A stretch of 38,795 nucleotides of DNA from an uncultured Massilia sp. GTDB lineage: Bacteria > Pseudomonadota > Gammaproteobacteria > Burkholderiales > Burkholderiaceae_D. The first letter of the stretch is position 1, and each line of letters starts with the position of its first letter. The notes under the pieces are model-generated. The model was not told the origin of the DNA, did not search any database, and worked only from the letters and a program-made list of their open reading frames with translations. Below, piece by piece: positions 31,973 to 38,795 of this stretch. The stretch covers positions 1-38,795 of the forward strand of contig NZ_CAJYEB010000048.1 in the NCBI RefSeq assembly GCF_913773735.1, given 5' to 3'. The position numbers were made by a program, and so were the translations under genes.

Positions 31973-33157
31973 TCAATGCAGTGCGCTGGACTGGACGGCC
32001 TGGACCTCGCGCGCCGACGGCGGGATCAGGACGGTCTTGATGCAGTTGTCGAGCTTGCTCGAAAAGATGTGGTAGGCGTCCGCCACCTCTTCCAGCGGCA
32101 CCCGGTGCGTGATGATGTCCTTCGGACTCAGGCGCCCTTCGCGGATGTGCTCGATCAGGCGCGGCAGGTGGCGCCGCACGCTGGCCTGGTTCATGCGCAG
32201 CGTCAGGCCCTTGTTCAGCGCGTTGCCGATCGGCACCGCATTGAAGGTCGGACCGTAGACGCCGACGATCGACACGTTGCCGCCCTTGCGCACCGCATTG
32301 ATGGCCCAGTGCAGCACGGTAGCGGCGCCGGCCTGCATCTTCATCAGGCGTCCGGTCAGGGTCTGAGCGATCGAGCCGGCCGCGTCGCCGCCCACGCAGT
32401 CGATGCAGACGTCGGCGCCCAGGCCGTCCGTCATGCGCTTGATGTGCTCGGCCATGTCGTTCACGATGCGGAAGTCCAGCACCTCGCACTGGGCGTAGCG
32501 CTTGACGAACTCGAGGCGGTACTCGACCTCGTCGACGACGATCACGCGTCCCGCCCCCATCAGCCAGGCCGACTTGGCCGCGAAGATGCCGACCGGGCCG
32601 GCGCCGAACACGACCACCGTGTCGCCTTCCTGGATGTCGCCCATCTCGGCGGCCTGGTAGCCGGTCGGCAGCGCATCGGTCATCAGGACGGCATCCTCGA
32701 TGTGGATGTCGTCCGGGATCACCATCGGGCCGACGTCGGCCATCGGCACGCGCACGAACTCGGCCTGGCCGCCGTCGTAGCCGCCGGCCGTGTGCGAATA
32801 GCCGTAGATGCCGCCCACGGCCGTGGCTTGCGGATTCGTGTTGTGGCAATTGCCGAACAACTCGCGCTGGCAAAAGAAGCAGGAGCCGCAGAACAGGTTG
32901 AACGGCACCAGCACCCGGTCGCCGACCTTCAGGTGCCTCACGTCGGTGCCGACGTCCTCGACCACGCCGACGAATTCGTGGCCGAAGGTGTGGCCGATGC
33001 GGGTGTCGGGCACCATGCCATGGTACAGGTGCAGGTCGGACCCGCAGATGCAGGTACGCAGGACGCGCACGATGGCGTCGCCCGGGTGCTGGATTTCTGG
33101 ATCGGGCTTGTGGTCGGCGCGGACGCGGTAGGGTCCGCGATAGTTCATGGCCAGCAT
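31973..33157 (-). CDS. Zinc-dependent alcohol dehydrogenase, glutathione-independent formaldehyde dehydrogenase-like
   Basis: This 394-residue MDR enzyme has a catalytic zinc site in TCICGSDLHLYHG and GHEFVGVVE, with HTFGHEF as the second ligand. A four-cysteine structural zinc loop is seen in FNLFCGSCFFCQRELFGNCHN. The NAD-binding Rossmann site is VVVFGAGPVGIFAAKSAWLMGA, followed by VIVVDEVEYRLEFVKRY. Region QAEFVRVPMADV and length match the Pseudomonas putida-type formaldehyde dehydrogenase group, many of which have other substrates. GAGGAG lies 8 bases before the ATG at 33157. An operon with a His-rich membrane protein follows. The substrate remains uncertain. Confidence 0.87.
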   Translation of the reverse strand: MLAMNYRGPYRVRADHKPDPEIQHPGDAIVRVLRTCICGSDLHLYHGMVPDTRIGHTFGHEFVGVVEDVGTDVRHLKVGDRVLVPFNLFCGSCFFCQRELFGNCHNTNPQATAVGGIYGYSHTAGGYDGGQAEFVRVPMADVGPMVIPDDIHIEDAVLMTDALPTGYQAAEMGDIQEGDTVVVFGAGPVGIFAAKSAWLMGAGRVIVVDEVEYRLEFVKRYAQCEVLDFRIVNDMAEHIKRMTDGLGADVCIDCVGGDAAGSIAQTLTGRLMKMQAGAATVLHWAINAVRKGGNVSIVGVYGPTFNAVPIGNALNKGLTLRMNQASVRRHLPRLIEHIREGRLSPKDIITHRVPLEEVADAYHIFSSKLDNCIKTVLIPPSAREVQAVQSSALH

Positions 33158-33342
33158 GGGTTGGCTCCTCGATTGGGTTCGCTTGGCACCCCACCTTATG
33201 GCACGCCGGCCAGGATAGCGATACGCGCACGGTAACGAACGCGGGGTTTTTCCACGTTTTCGCGCCCGTGCCAGCGCTTTGTTTTAGAAGGGAAATTTTG
33301 TCGGGGCGAAGTCGTTCCGGGAAGAACCAGGCGCCCCGGAAG

Positions 33343-33373
33343 CGACGACGGCCGCGCAAGGCGGCCGTCGTCG
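33343..33373. terminator. Strong hairpin downstream of the ypfJ-like gene
   Basis: CGACGACGGCCGC and GCGGCCGTCGTCG form a perfect 13-bp stem around the loop GCAAG, directly after the stop codon of the YpfJ-like gene. There is no clear U-tract, so termination may be partial or Rho-related. Confidence 0.5.
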
Positions 33374-33390
33374 TGCGGGCAGGTACGCGC

Positions 33391-34263
33391 TTACAGCTGG
33401 CGCGCCTCGAAGGTATTGCACTGCTCCACGGAGCCGGTCTCGATGCCGCGCTTGAACCAGCGCACGCGCTGGGCCGAGGTGCCGTGGGTGAAGGAGTCGG
33501 GCACGACCTCGCCGCGCGACTGGCGCTGCAGGGCGTCGTCGCCGATGGCGCTGGCCGCGGCCAGCGCCGATTCGATGTCGCCGCCCTCGATGATGCGCTT
33601 GGCGGAATTCGTATGGTTGGCCCAGACGCCGGCGAAGCAGTCGGCCTGCAGTTCCAGGCGCACCGACATGGCGTTGGCCTCGGTCTCGGAGGCGCGCTGG
33701 CGCATCGCGTCGACCTTGCCGGAGATGCCCAGCAGGTTCTGCACGTGGTGGCCGACCTCGTGCGCGATGACGTAGGCCTGCGTGAACTCGCCGCCGACGT
33801 GGAAGCGCTGCTGCATCAGGCGGAAGAACGACAGGTCGATGTACACCTTGCGGTCCGCCGGGCAGTAGAACGGCCCGACCGCGGCCTGGCCCTGGCCGCA
33901 GCCGCCGGTGCTGGTGCGGCCGTCGTACAGCACCAGCGTGGGCGGCGAATAGGTGGCGCCGCCGGCGCGGAAGATCTGGCCCCAGGTGTCCTCGGTATAG
34001 CCGAGCACCGTGCGCACGAACTGCGTCTCGCGATCGTTGGCGGGCGGGTGCGCCGGCGCCTGCTGGACCTGCTGGGCGCCGCCGCCCGACAGCAGGCTCA
34101 GGATCGTCGACGGCGACACCCCGAAGAACCAGGACCCGAGCAGCGCCACGACGATCGTGCCGATGCCGATCGTGCCACCGCCGAAGCCGAATCCCCCGCC
34201 ACCGCCACCGTCGCCGCGGCGGTCCTCCACGTTATCGCTCTGCCGATCGCCTTCCCAACGCAT
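33391..34263 (-). CDS. YpfJ-like neutral zinc metallopeptidase
   Basis: This 290-residue protein of the PF04228 family has a short charged N-terminus, a Gly-rich stretch (residues 18-30), one membrane span near residues 30-50 (TIGIGTIVVALLGSWFFGVS), and a catalytic domain from about 78. The zinc motif HEVGH is at 168-172, followed by NAMSVRLELQADCFAGVW, where the E/D region gives the third ligand. The family is predicted to be a membrane-anchored metalloprotease with few defined substrates. GGGAGGA lies 4 to 9 bases before the ATG at 34263. Just upstream, an 11-bp tandem repeat (34280-34323) forms part of the leader. Confidence 0.87.
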   Translation of the reverse strand: MRWEGDRQSDNVEDRRGDGGGGGGFGFGGGTIGIGTIVVALLGSWFFGVSPSTILSLLSGGGAQQVQQAPAHPPANDRETQFVRTVLGYTEDTWGQIFRAGGATYSPPTLVLYDGRTSTGGCGQGQAAVGPFYCPADRKVYIDLSFFRLMQQRFHVGGEFTQAYVIAHEVGHHVQNLLGISGKVDAMRQRASETEANAMSVRLELQADCFAGVWANHTNSAKRIIEGGDIESALAAASAIGDDALQRQSRGEVVPDSFTHGTSAQRVRWFKRGIETGSVEQCNTFEARQL

Positions 34264-34279
34264 GCATGTCCTCCCGTTC

Positions 34280-34323
34280 GTGTTTCCCTGGTGTTTCCCT
34301 GGTGTTTCTCTGGTGCTTCTCTC
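34280..34323. repeat. 11-bp tandem repeat, four units, in the ypfJ-like leader
   Basis: GTGTTTCCCTG is repeated at 34280 and 34291 exactly, at 34302 with one change, and at 34313 with several changes. The repeat ends a few bases before the SD of the ypfJ-like gene, so length variation could alter its expression. Confidence 0.85.
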
Positions 34324-34365
34324 GTATCGCGTGTCGCCCCGGATGGCGCCGTTCGTCCTGCGCGT

Positions 34366-34551
34366 TCAGCGCACCGTCGAACGCTTCAGCCCGAACGCGT
34401 CGCTGTGCCCGCGCGCCTCCTTGCTGCGGAACTCGTCGTCGGCCGCCAGGCCGGCGCGGCATTCGTCGTGCTGCAGGCGCTCGCGGCGTTCGCGTTCCAG
34501 TTCGCGCTCCAGGCGCGCCTTGAGGGAGACTTCCGGTACCACGTTACTCAT
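34366..34551 (-). CDS. Small charged hypothetical protein
   Basis: This 61-residue protein begins MSNVVPEVSLKARLERELER and is made mostly of Glu, Arg and Lys, likely one long helix (EVSLKARLERELERERRERLQHDE). GAGGAA lies 4 to 9 bases before the ATG at 34551. Cys and a hydrophobic patch are nearly absent. No family is recognised. It could share an mRNA with the YpfJ-like gene, which starts 102 bases downstream, after the tandem repeat. Confidence 0.58.
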   Translation of the reverse strand: MSNVVPEVSLKARLERELERERRERLQHDECRAGLAADDEFRSKEARGHSDAFGLKRSTVR

Positions 34552-34751
34552 GACATTCCTCGTCGGTTGCTAGCGCGCCCCGGGATGGGATGCGCGCCGT
34601 ATGCCCCAGTGTGCACCGGCCGCCGGCGCCGCTCTGTTCGAACTTTCACATAGCGCCCATAGTGCCATACGGGCGGCGCGTCCGCCATCGCTTCCACTGT
34701 GTGGCCGCGCGCACCGAACGGCGGCGCGCGCCGCGGCATGCTGACGCCATC

Positions 34752-35723
34752 ATGCCGACGCTTTCGACCATCCTTGCCGCCGCCCCCGCCCGCGATGCCC
34801 TGGCGGCGCTCGGACGCCTGCTGCGCCGGAGCGGCTACCGCTTCGCGACGGTCACGCCGGCCACGCACCGGCGCGTCAATGCCCGCCCCGGCAACGCGCT
34901 GGCGCGCGACCTGCGCGGCGTGTTCGGCTGGAGCCGCCCCTGGCTGGCCGGCACGCTGGCGCCGGACGTCGACGCGCTGCTGCGCGGCGCCGGCCTGGCC
35001 GCTCCCTGCCCCGGCATCCCCGGCGCCTGGCGCGCGCTGGTGCGCGCGTCCACCATCGGGCCGCAGCTGTACTTCCATTCGGCGTGGCCGACCGACGACG
35101 ACGACGCCGTGTTCTTCGGCCCCGATACCTGGCGCTACCTGGCCGCCATGCGGCGCGCGCTGGACCGGCTGCAGCGGCCGGTGCTGCGCGCCGTCGACGT
35201 CGGCGCCGGCAGCGGCGCGGCCGCGATCGAACTGGCGCTGCGCCGTCCGCGCGCCACCGTGTTCGGCGCCGACATCAATGCCGCCGCGCTGGCGCTGGTG
35301 GAGGTCAATGCCGCGCTGGCCGGCGCCGCCGGCGTGCGCCCCTGCCGCAGCGACCTGCTGGACGGCGTGGACGGCGGGTTCGACCTGGTCATGTCGAACC
35401 CGCCCTACATCCTCGACGCCGACGAACTGCCCTACCGCCACGGCGGCGGCATGCACGGCGCCGCCCTGTCGGTGCGCATCGTGCAGCAGGCGCTGGCGCG
35501 CCTGCGGCCGGGCGGCAGCCTGCTGCTGTACACCGGCGCGGCCATCGTCGACGGCGCCGATCCCTTCCTGGACGCGGTGCGCCCACTGCTGGATGCCGCC
35601 TGCCGCGACTGGTCGTACGAGGAACTCGACCCGGACGTGTTGGGCGGCCAGCTCGGGTGCGCCGGCTACGAGGACGTCGAGCGCATCGCGGCCGTGTGGC
35701 TGCACGCGGTGCGGCGGCCCTGA
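34752..35723 (+). CDS. SAM-dependent methyltransferase, MTS/HemK-like
   Basis: This 323-residue protein has an N-terminal helical part (to about 120) and a class I methyltransferase domain. The SAM-binding motif is AVDVGAGSGAAAIELALRRP near residues 147-166, followed by FGADINAAALALVEVNAAL. The catalytic motif SNPPYILDADELPY (NPPY) is that of N-methyltransferases acting on planar amide or amino groups, such as PrmC or rRNA guanine enzymes. The protein is probably a PrmC/PrmB- or RlmG-like enzyme; the target is not determined. I use the ATG at 34752 because residues encoded upstream are Arg/Pro-rich with no domain character. No strong SD is visible. Confidence 0.82.
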   Translation: MPTLSTILAAAPARDALAALGRLLRRSGYRFATVTPATHRRVNARPGNALARDLRGVFGWSRPWLAGTLAPDVDALLRGAGLAAPCPGIPGAWRALVRASTIGPQLYFHSAWPTDDDDAVFFGPDTWRYLAAMRRALDRLQRPVLRAVDVGAGSGAAAIELALRRPRATVFGADINAAALALVEVNAALAGAAGVRPCRSDLLDGVDGGFDLVMSNPPYILDADELPYRHGGGMHGAALSVRIVQQALARLRPGGSLLLYTGAAIVDGADPFLDAVRPLLDAACRDWSYEELDPDVLGGQLGCAGYEDVERIAAVWLHAVRRP

Positions 35724-35802
35724 GCCCGGTCCGGGAACCGCGGACGACCGCGGTGTCGGGCGCGACCGGGAGCCGTTTTCAGCGGCGCGTTCCGGTCGAT
35801 CA

Positions 35803-35808
35803 TATAAT
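35803..35808 (+). promoter_or_regulatory. -10 box of the chemoreceptor gene and long structured leader
   Basis: TATAAT would start transcription near 35815, giving a 5' leader of about 150 bases up to 35963. Within it, GC-rich complementary blocks (for example CCGGTC and GGACCGG around 35858-35885) could fold. I find no recognised riboswitch consensus. No good -35 is visible. Confidence 0.4.
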
Positions 35809-35963
35809 TGCCACAATTCAATAAGCGTACCACGCGACCGCGCCGGCGGCCGGCCCTGCCGGTCGGGAGACCCTGCGCCGGACCGGCCTTTTGCCCGTCC
35901 GTCTCTCGTCCCCCCAAGGCGTGCGGTCCCTCTCTCCGTGCGCCGCGACCACGGAGTTGAACA

Positions 35964-37535
35964 ATGAGAATCAGCAAGTTGAAAGTCGGCGTCCGGCTCG
36001 GCCTCGGTTTCGCCATCGTCCTGGTCCTGATGGTGCTGCTTGCCGTCACCGGCGTCGCGCGCATGACGACGATGCAGGAAAAGATGTCGCGCATCGTCGA
36101 GCAGGACAACGTCAAGGTGCGCCTGGTGACCGACATGCGCCAGTCGATGATGGATGCGATCGTGAAGGGCCACACCATCGCGCTGATGGACGACGCGGCC
36201 GAGGTCGACGCCGCGAACCGCCGCCTGGCCGCCAGCCGCGCCGCCTACCAGGCCCTGTCCGACAGGCTGCAGGCGATGATCTCGACCCCTGCCGAGCAGG
36301 CGGCGCTGGCGCGCATCGTCGCCGCGCGCGCCGCCTCGGTCGACGTGGCGCAGCGCATGACGGCGCTGGTGCGGGCCGGCGAACACGACGCCGCCAACCG
36401 CATGCTGCTGCGCGAGCTGCAGCCGCTGCAGGACAGGACCATCGCGGCCATGGACGGGATGGTGCGCGCGCTGGAACAGCAGGTGATGGACGCCGCCGAG
36501 CAGGCCGCCGCCGCGCACCGCTCGGCGCGCCTGCAGACCGTGTGCATCACGCTGGCCGCCACGCTGCTCGGCACCGGCATGGCCTGGCTGATCACGCGCG
36601 GCCTGCTGCGCCAGCTCGGCGGCGAGCCGACCGATGCCGCGGCCATCGCCGGGCGCATCGCCGACGGCGAGCTGGACGTGGCCATCGTGCTGCGCCACGG
36701 CGACGACGGCAGCCTGCTGGCCGCCATCGAGACCATGCGCGCGCGCCTGGCCCACCTGGTCGGCCAGGTCCACCGCGCCACCCACAACATCGCCCACGCC
36801 TCGAACGAGATCGCCAGCGGCAACGCCGACCTGTCGGCGCGCACCGAGGCCCAGGCGGGCTCGCTGGAGGAAACGGCGTCGACGATGGAAGAACTGACCG
36901 CGACCGTGCAGCAGAACGCCGACCACGCCCGCCGCGCCAATGCGCTGGCGCGCGCCGCCGCGGAGGTGGCCGAGCGCGGCGGCGCCGTCGTGGCGCAGGT
37001 GGTCGGCACGATGGAATCGATCAACGCGTCCTCGCGCCGCATCGTCGACATCATCGCCGTGATCGACGGCATCGCCTTCCAGACCAACATCCTGGCGCTC
37101 AACGCCGCCGTCGAGGCGGCGCGCGCGGGCGAGCAGGGGCGCGGCTTCGCGGTCGTGGCGGGCGAGGTGCGCAACCTGGCCCAGCGCAGCGCCGCCGCGG
37201 CGCGCGAGATCAAGGCGCTGATCGACGACTCGGTCGGCAAGGTCGGCGCCGGCAGCCGGCTCGTCGACGCGGCCGGCATGACCATGGGCGAGGTCGTCGA
37301 CAGCATCCGCCGGGTGACGGCCATCATGGCCGACATCAGCGCCGCGACGACGGAACAGCGCAGCGGCATCGAGCAGGCCAACCACGCCATCGTGGAGATG
37401 GACGGCGTGACCCAGCAGAACGCCGCGCTGGTCGAGGAAGCCGCCGCCGCCGCCCAGGCGATGCGGCGCCAGGCCGAGGAGCTGACGCGGCTGGTGGACG
37501 TGTTCAAGGTGAAGGAGGACGCCGTCATGGCCTGA
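35964..37535 (+). CDS. Methyl-accepting chemotaxis protein
   Basis: This 523-residue inner membrane chemoreceptor has span 1 near residues 10-30 (LGLGFAIVLVLMVLLAVTGV), a four-helix-bundle sensor at about 34-190, and span 2 at about 192-210 (TVCITLAATLLGTGMAWLI). A HAMP domain and a long coiled-coil signalling domain follow, with the highly conserved hairpin tip IAFQTNILALNAAVEAARAGEQGRGFAVVAGEVRNLAQRSA that binds CheA/CheW. The class I (36-helix) pattern matches Tsr-like receptors, but there is no C-terminal NWETF-like CheR tether. The ligand is unknown. The 240 bp upstream holds TATAAT (35803-35808) and a leader of about 150 bases with GC-rich stems. Confidence 0.93.
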   Translation: MRISKLKVGVRLGLGFAIVLVLMVLLAVTGVARMTTMQEKMSRIVEQDNVKVRLVTDMRQSMMDAIVKGHTIALMDDAAEVDAANRRLAASRAAYQALSDRLQAMISTPAEQAALARIVAARAASVDVAQRMTALVRAGEHDAANRMLLRELQPLQDRTIAAMDGMVRALEQQVMDAAEQAAAAHRSARLQTVCITLAATLLGTGMAWLITRGLLRQLGGEPTDAAAIAGRIADGELDVAIVLRHGDDGSLLAAIETMRARLAHLVGQVHRATHNIAHASNEIASGNADLSARTEAQAGSLEETASTMEELTATVQQNADHARRANALARAAAEVAERGGAVVAQVVGTMESINASSRRIVDIIAVIDGIAFQTNILALNAAVEAARAGEQGRGFAVVAGEVRNLAQRSAAAAREIKALIDDSVGKVGAGSRLVDAAGMTMGEVVDSIRRVTAIMADISAATTEQRSGIEQANHAIVEMDGVTQQNAALVEEAAAAAQAMRRQAEELTRLVDVFKVKEDAVMA

Positions 37536-37658
37536 GGCGCCGGATGAGACGATCGGGCAAGACGCCGCCGCATGCCGGCATGGCCGCCGCGTCCGCCCGG
37601 TGCAAGAATGGCTTCCATGCGGCGCCCTTGCGCGGCGCCGCGCCACCGGGAGATCGCC

Positions 37659-38660
37659 ATGCAAGCCCTCGACAACACCGTCCCCGCCGCCGCCGCGGCC
37701 CCGCCGACCACCCTCGCCTGGCTGCCGGTAGGCCTGTTCGGCGCCGTGATGGGCCTGGCCGGCCTGTCGATCGCCTGGGACCTCGCGCACCGGACGTTCG
37801 GCCTGCCGGCCTGGATCGGCCGCGGCATCGGCGCCGCCGCGCTGCTGGCCTTCGTCGCGCTGGCCGTCGCCTACGGCATCAAGGCGTTCGCCGGCTTCGG
37901 CGCCGTGCGCGCCGAATTCGCCCACCCGATCGCCGGCAACCTGTTCGGCACGCCCCTGATCAGCCTGCTGTTACTGCCCTTCGTGCTCGCCGACGCCAGC
38001 CTGGCGCTGGCGCGCCTGGCCTGGGTACTGGGCGCGCTGGGCATGACGGCGTTCGCCTGGACCGTCGTGAGCCGCTGGATCAGCGTGCGCCACAGCGGCG
38101 CCCAGGTCGCCCCGTCCTGGATCGTGCCGGTGGTCGGCATGCTCGACGTGCCGCTCGCGGTGCCGCTGCTGCACTGGGACGGCCTGCACGGCGTCATGCT
38201 GTTCGGCCTGGCCGTCGGCCTGGTCTTCGCGCTGCCGCTCCTGACCCTGCTGCTGGGCCGCCTGGCGCTGGAAGAACCGCTGCCGGCGCCGCTGCAGCCG
38301 TCGCTGCTGATCCTGCTGGCGCCGTTCGCGGTCGGCTTTTCGGCCTACACGACCACGGTCGGCCGCATCGACGGCTTCGCCGCCGGCCTGTACATGGTGA
38401 TGCTGTTCCTGGTGCCGGTCCTGCTGGGGCGCCTGCGCCACCTGCCGCAGTGCTCGCCGTTCCGGGTGTCGTGGTGGGCGGCCGGCTTTCCGCTGGCGGC
38501 GGCGGCGGTGGCCGCGCTCAAGTACGCGGCCTGGGACGGCACGGCGGTGACCGGGGCGATCGCGCTGGTGCTGCTGGGGATCGCGACGCTGGCCGTGGCG
38601 GGGTTCCTGGTGCAGACCGTGGTGGGGATCGGCGGGGGGAGGTTGCGGGAGTTGATCTGA
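37659..38660 (+). CDS. SLAC1/TehA-like anion channel or transporter
   Basis: This 333-residue protein has about ten membrane spans. The start, LAWLPVGLFGAVMGLAGLSIAWDLAHR, and the inner HPIAGNLFGTPLISLLLLPFVLADA match the SLAC1/TehA family (PF03595). TehA members give resistance to tellurite and disinfectants, and SLAC1 is an anion channel. The gating Phe expected in span 5 cannot be located with certainty. GGGAG lies 6 bases before the ATG at 37659. No tehB is adjacent. It lies 123 bp after the chemoreceptor, on the same strand. Confidence 0.85.
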   Translation: MQALDNTVPAAAAAPPTTLAWLPVGLFGAVMGLAGLSIAWDLAHRTFGLPAWIGRGIGAAALLAFVALAVAYGIKAFAGFGAVRAEFAHPIAGNLFGTPLISLLLLPFVLADASLALARLAWVLGALGMTAFAWTVVSRWISVRHSGAQVAPSWIVPVVGMLDVPLAVPLLHWDGLHGVMLFGLAVGLVFALPLLTLLLGRLALEEPLPAPLQPSLLILLAPFAVGFSAYTTTVGRIDGFAAGLYMVMLFLVPVLLGRLRHLPQCSPFRVSWWAAGFPLAAAAVAALKYAAWDGTAVTGAIALVLLGIATLAVAGFLVQTVVGIGGGRLRELI

Positions 38661-38750
38661 GTGGCGGGGGGGCTGGGCTGTCTGGCGCGCTGGCGCAGTC
38701 ATGCGCGCCAGCGGCGCGCAGGCGGTCCCCGCCAGGGACCGCCAACGGGC

Positions 38751-38792
38751 GATTCGGAGAGGGCTGGCCTTGCAAGGCCAGCCCTTCGAATC
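38751..38792. terminator. Long palindromic hairpin at the right edge
   Basis: The 24-bp perfect palindrome at 38761-38784 (half GGGCTGGCCTTG) is flanked by GATTCG (38751-38756) and CGAATC (38787-38792), giving a long near-continuous stem. A smaller inverted repeat (GGCGGTCCC/GGGACCGCC) precedes it at about 38720-38742. It probably ends the SLAC1 gene transcript or a convergent one beyond the edge. Confidence 0.55.
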
Positions 38793-38795
38793 CCA

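Noticed and set aside
35815..35963. c-di-GMP (GEMM) riboswitch before the chemoreceptor
   Set aside because: The conserved GEMM bases and tetraloop-receptor pattern are not present.
34548..37925. 1125-codon minus-strand frame opposite methyltransferase and MCP
   Set aside because: It spans two well-supported plus-strand genes and consists of Gly/His/Arg/Gln-rich noise; it has no SD or domain.
38751..38795. Possible tRNA at the right edge, from TTCGAATCCCA
   Set aside because: The bases before the loop (GCCC) cannot pair with the CCCA after it, and no acceptor stem or anticodon arm is seen.

Overview
The window is GC-rich chromosomal DNA (about two thirds G+C or more by eye). Its gene content, a LeuA of about 564 residues, strong Shine-Dalgarno (SD) sites and REP-like palindromes suggest a betaproteobacterium of the Burkholderiales, most like Massilia or related Oxalobacteraceae. 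That placement is inference from protein style. No rRNA, tRNA or CRISPR array was found.

The most notable content is a complete selenoneine biosynthesis locus at 418-3756. senA (EgtB-like selenoneine synthase, minus strand) is divergent from the overlapping pair senB (selenosugar synthase glycosyltransferase) and senC/selD (selenide, water dikinase). About 9-11 kb away, egtD and egtB (14898-12693, minus) encode hercynine synthesis and the ergothioneine sulfoxide synthase. SenA and EgtB both consume hercynine, so one EgtD plausibly feeds a selenium branch and a sulfur branch. An IS1595-like element is cut by the left edge just beyond senA.

Layout. 1-3756: IS fragment and senABC. 3781-5003: REP-like element, GNAT acetyltransferase, DUF1906 protein. 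5138-7176: leuA with a leucine-rich leader peptide, apparently translated from a leaderless transcript. 7264-8175: cupin-like protein. About 8190-9660: lower-GC islet with a VOC protein and an unknown protein. 9672-11737: RlpA-like lipoprotein and a glycosyltransferase. 11764-14898: egtD-egtB-yihY operon, with the glycosyltransferase following. 15073-17460: ABC ATPase without a permease, small HTH protein, REPIN-like pair, Ala/Lys-rich protein, PAAR protein. 17573-22931: degenerate GGDEF protein, unknown protein, spermidine-synthase-like protein and a large CHASE-PAS-GGDEF-EAL protein. 23030-24540: five very small or small genes and short repeats. 24729-27837: esterase, ferredoxin, L,D-transpeptidase, M23 peptidase. 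27888-33157: small membrane protein, MFS exporter, secreted M4 metalloprotease, His-rich membrane protein with a zinc alcohol dehydrogenase. 33391-38660: YpfJ-like metallopeptidase, small protein, methyltransferase, chemoreceptor, SLAC1/TehA-like channel.

A recurring regulatory pattern is a -10-like hexamer exactly 6-7 bases before an ATG that has no SD (senA, leuA leader peptide, glycosyltransferase, spermidine-synthase-like gene, ferredoxin). It points to leaderless mRNAs. All functions are read from sequence patterns without database searches.
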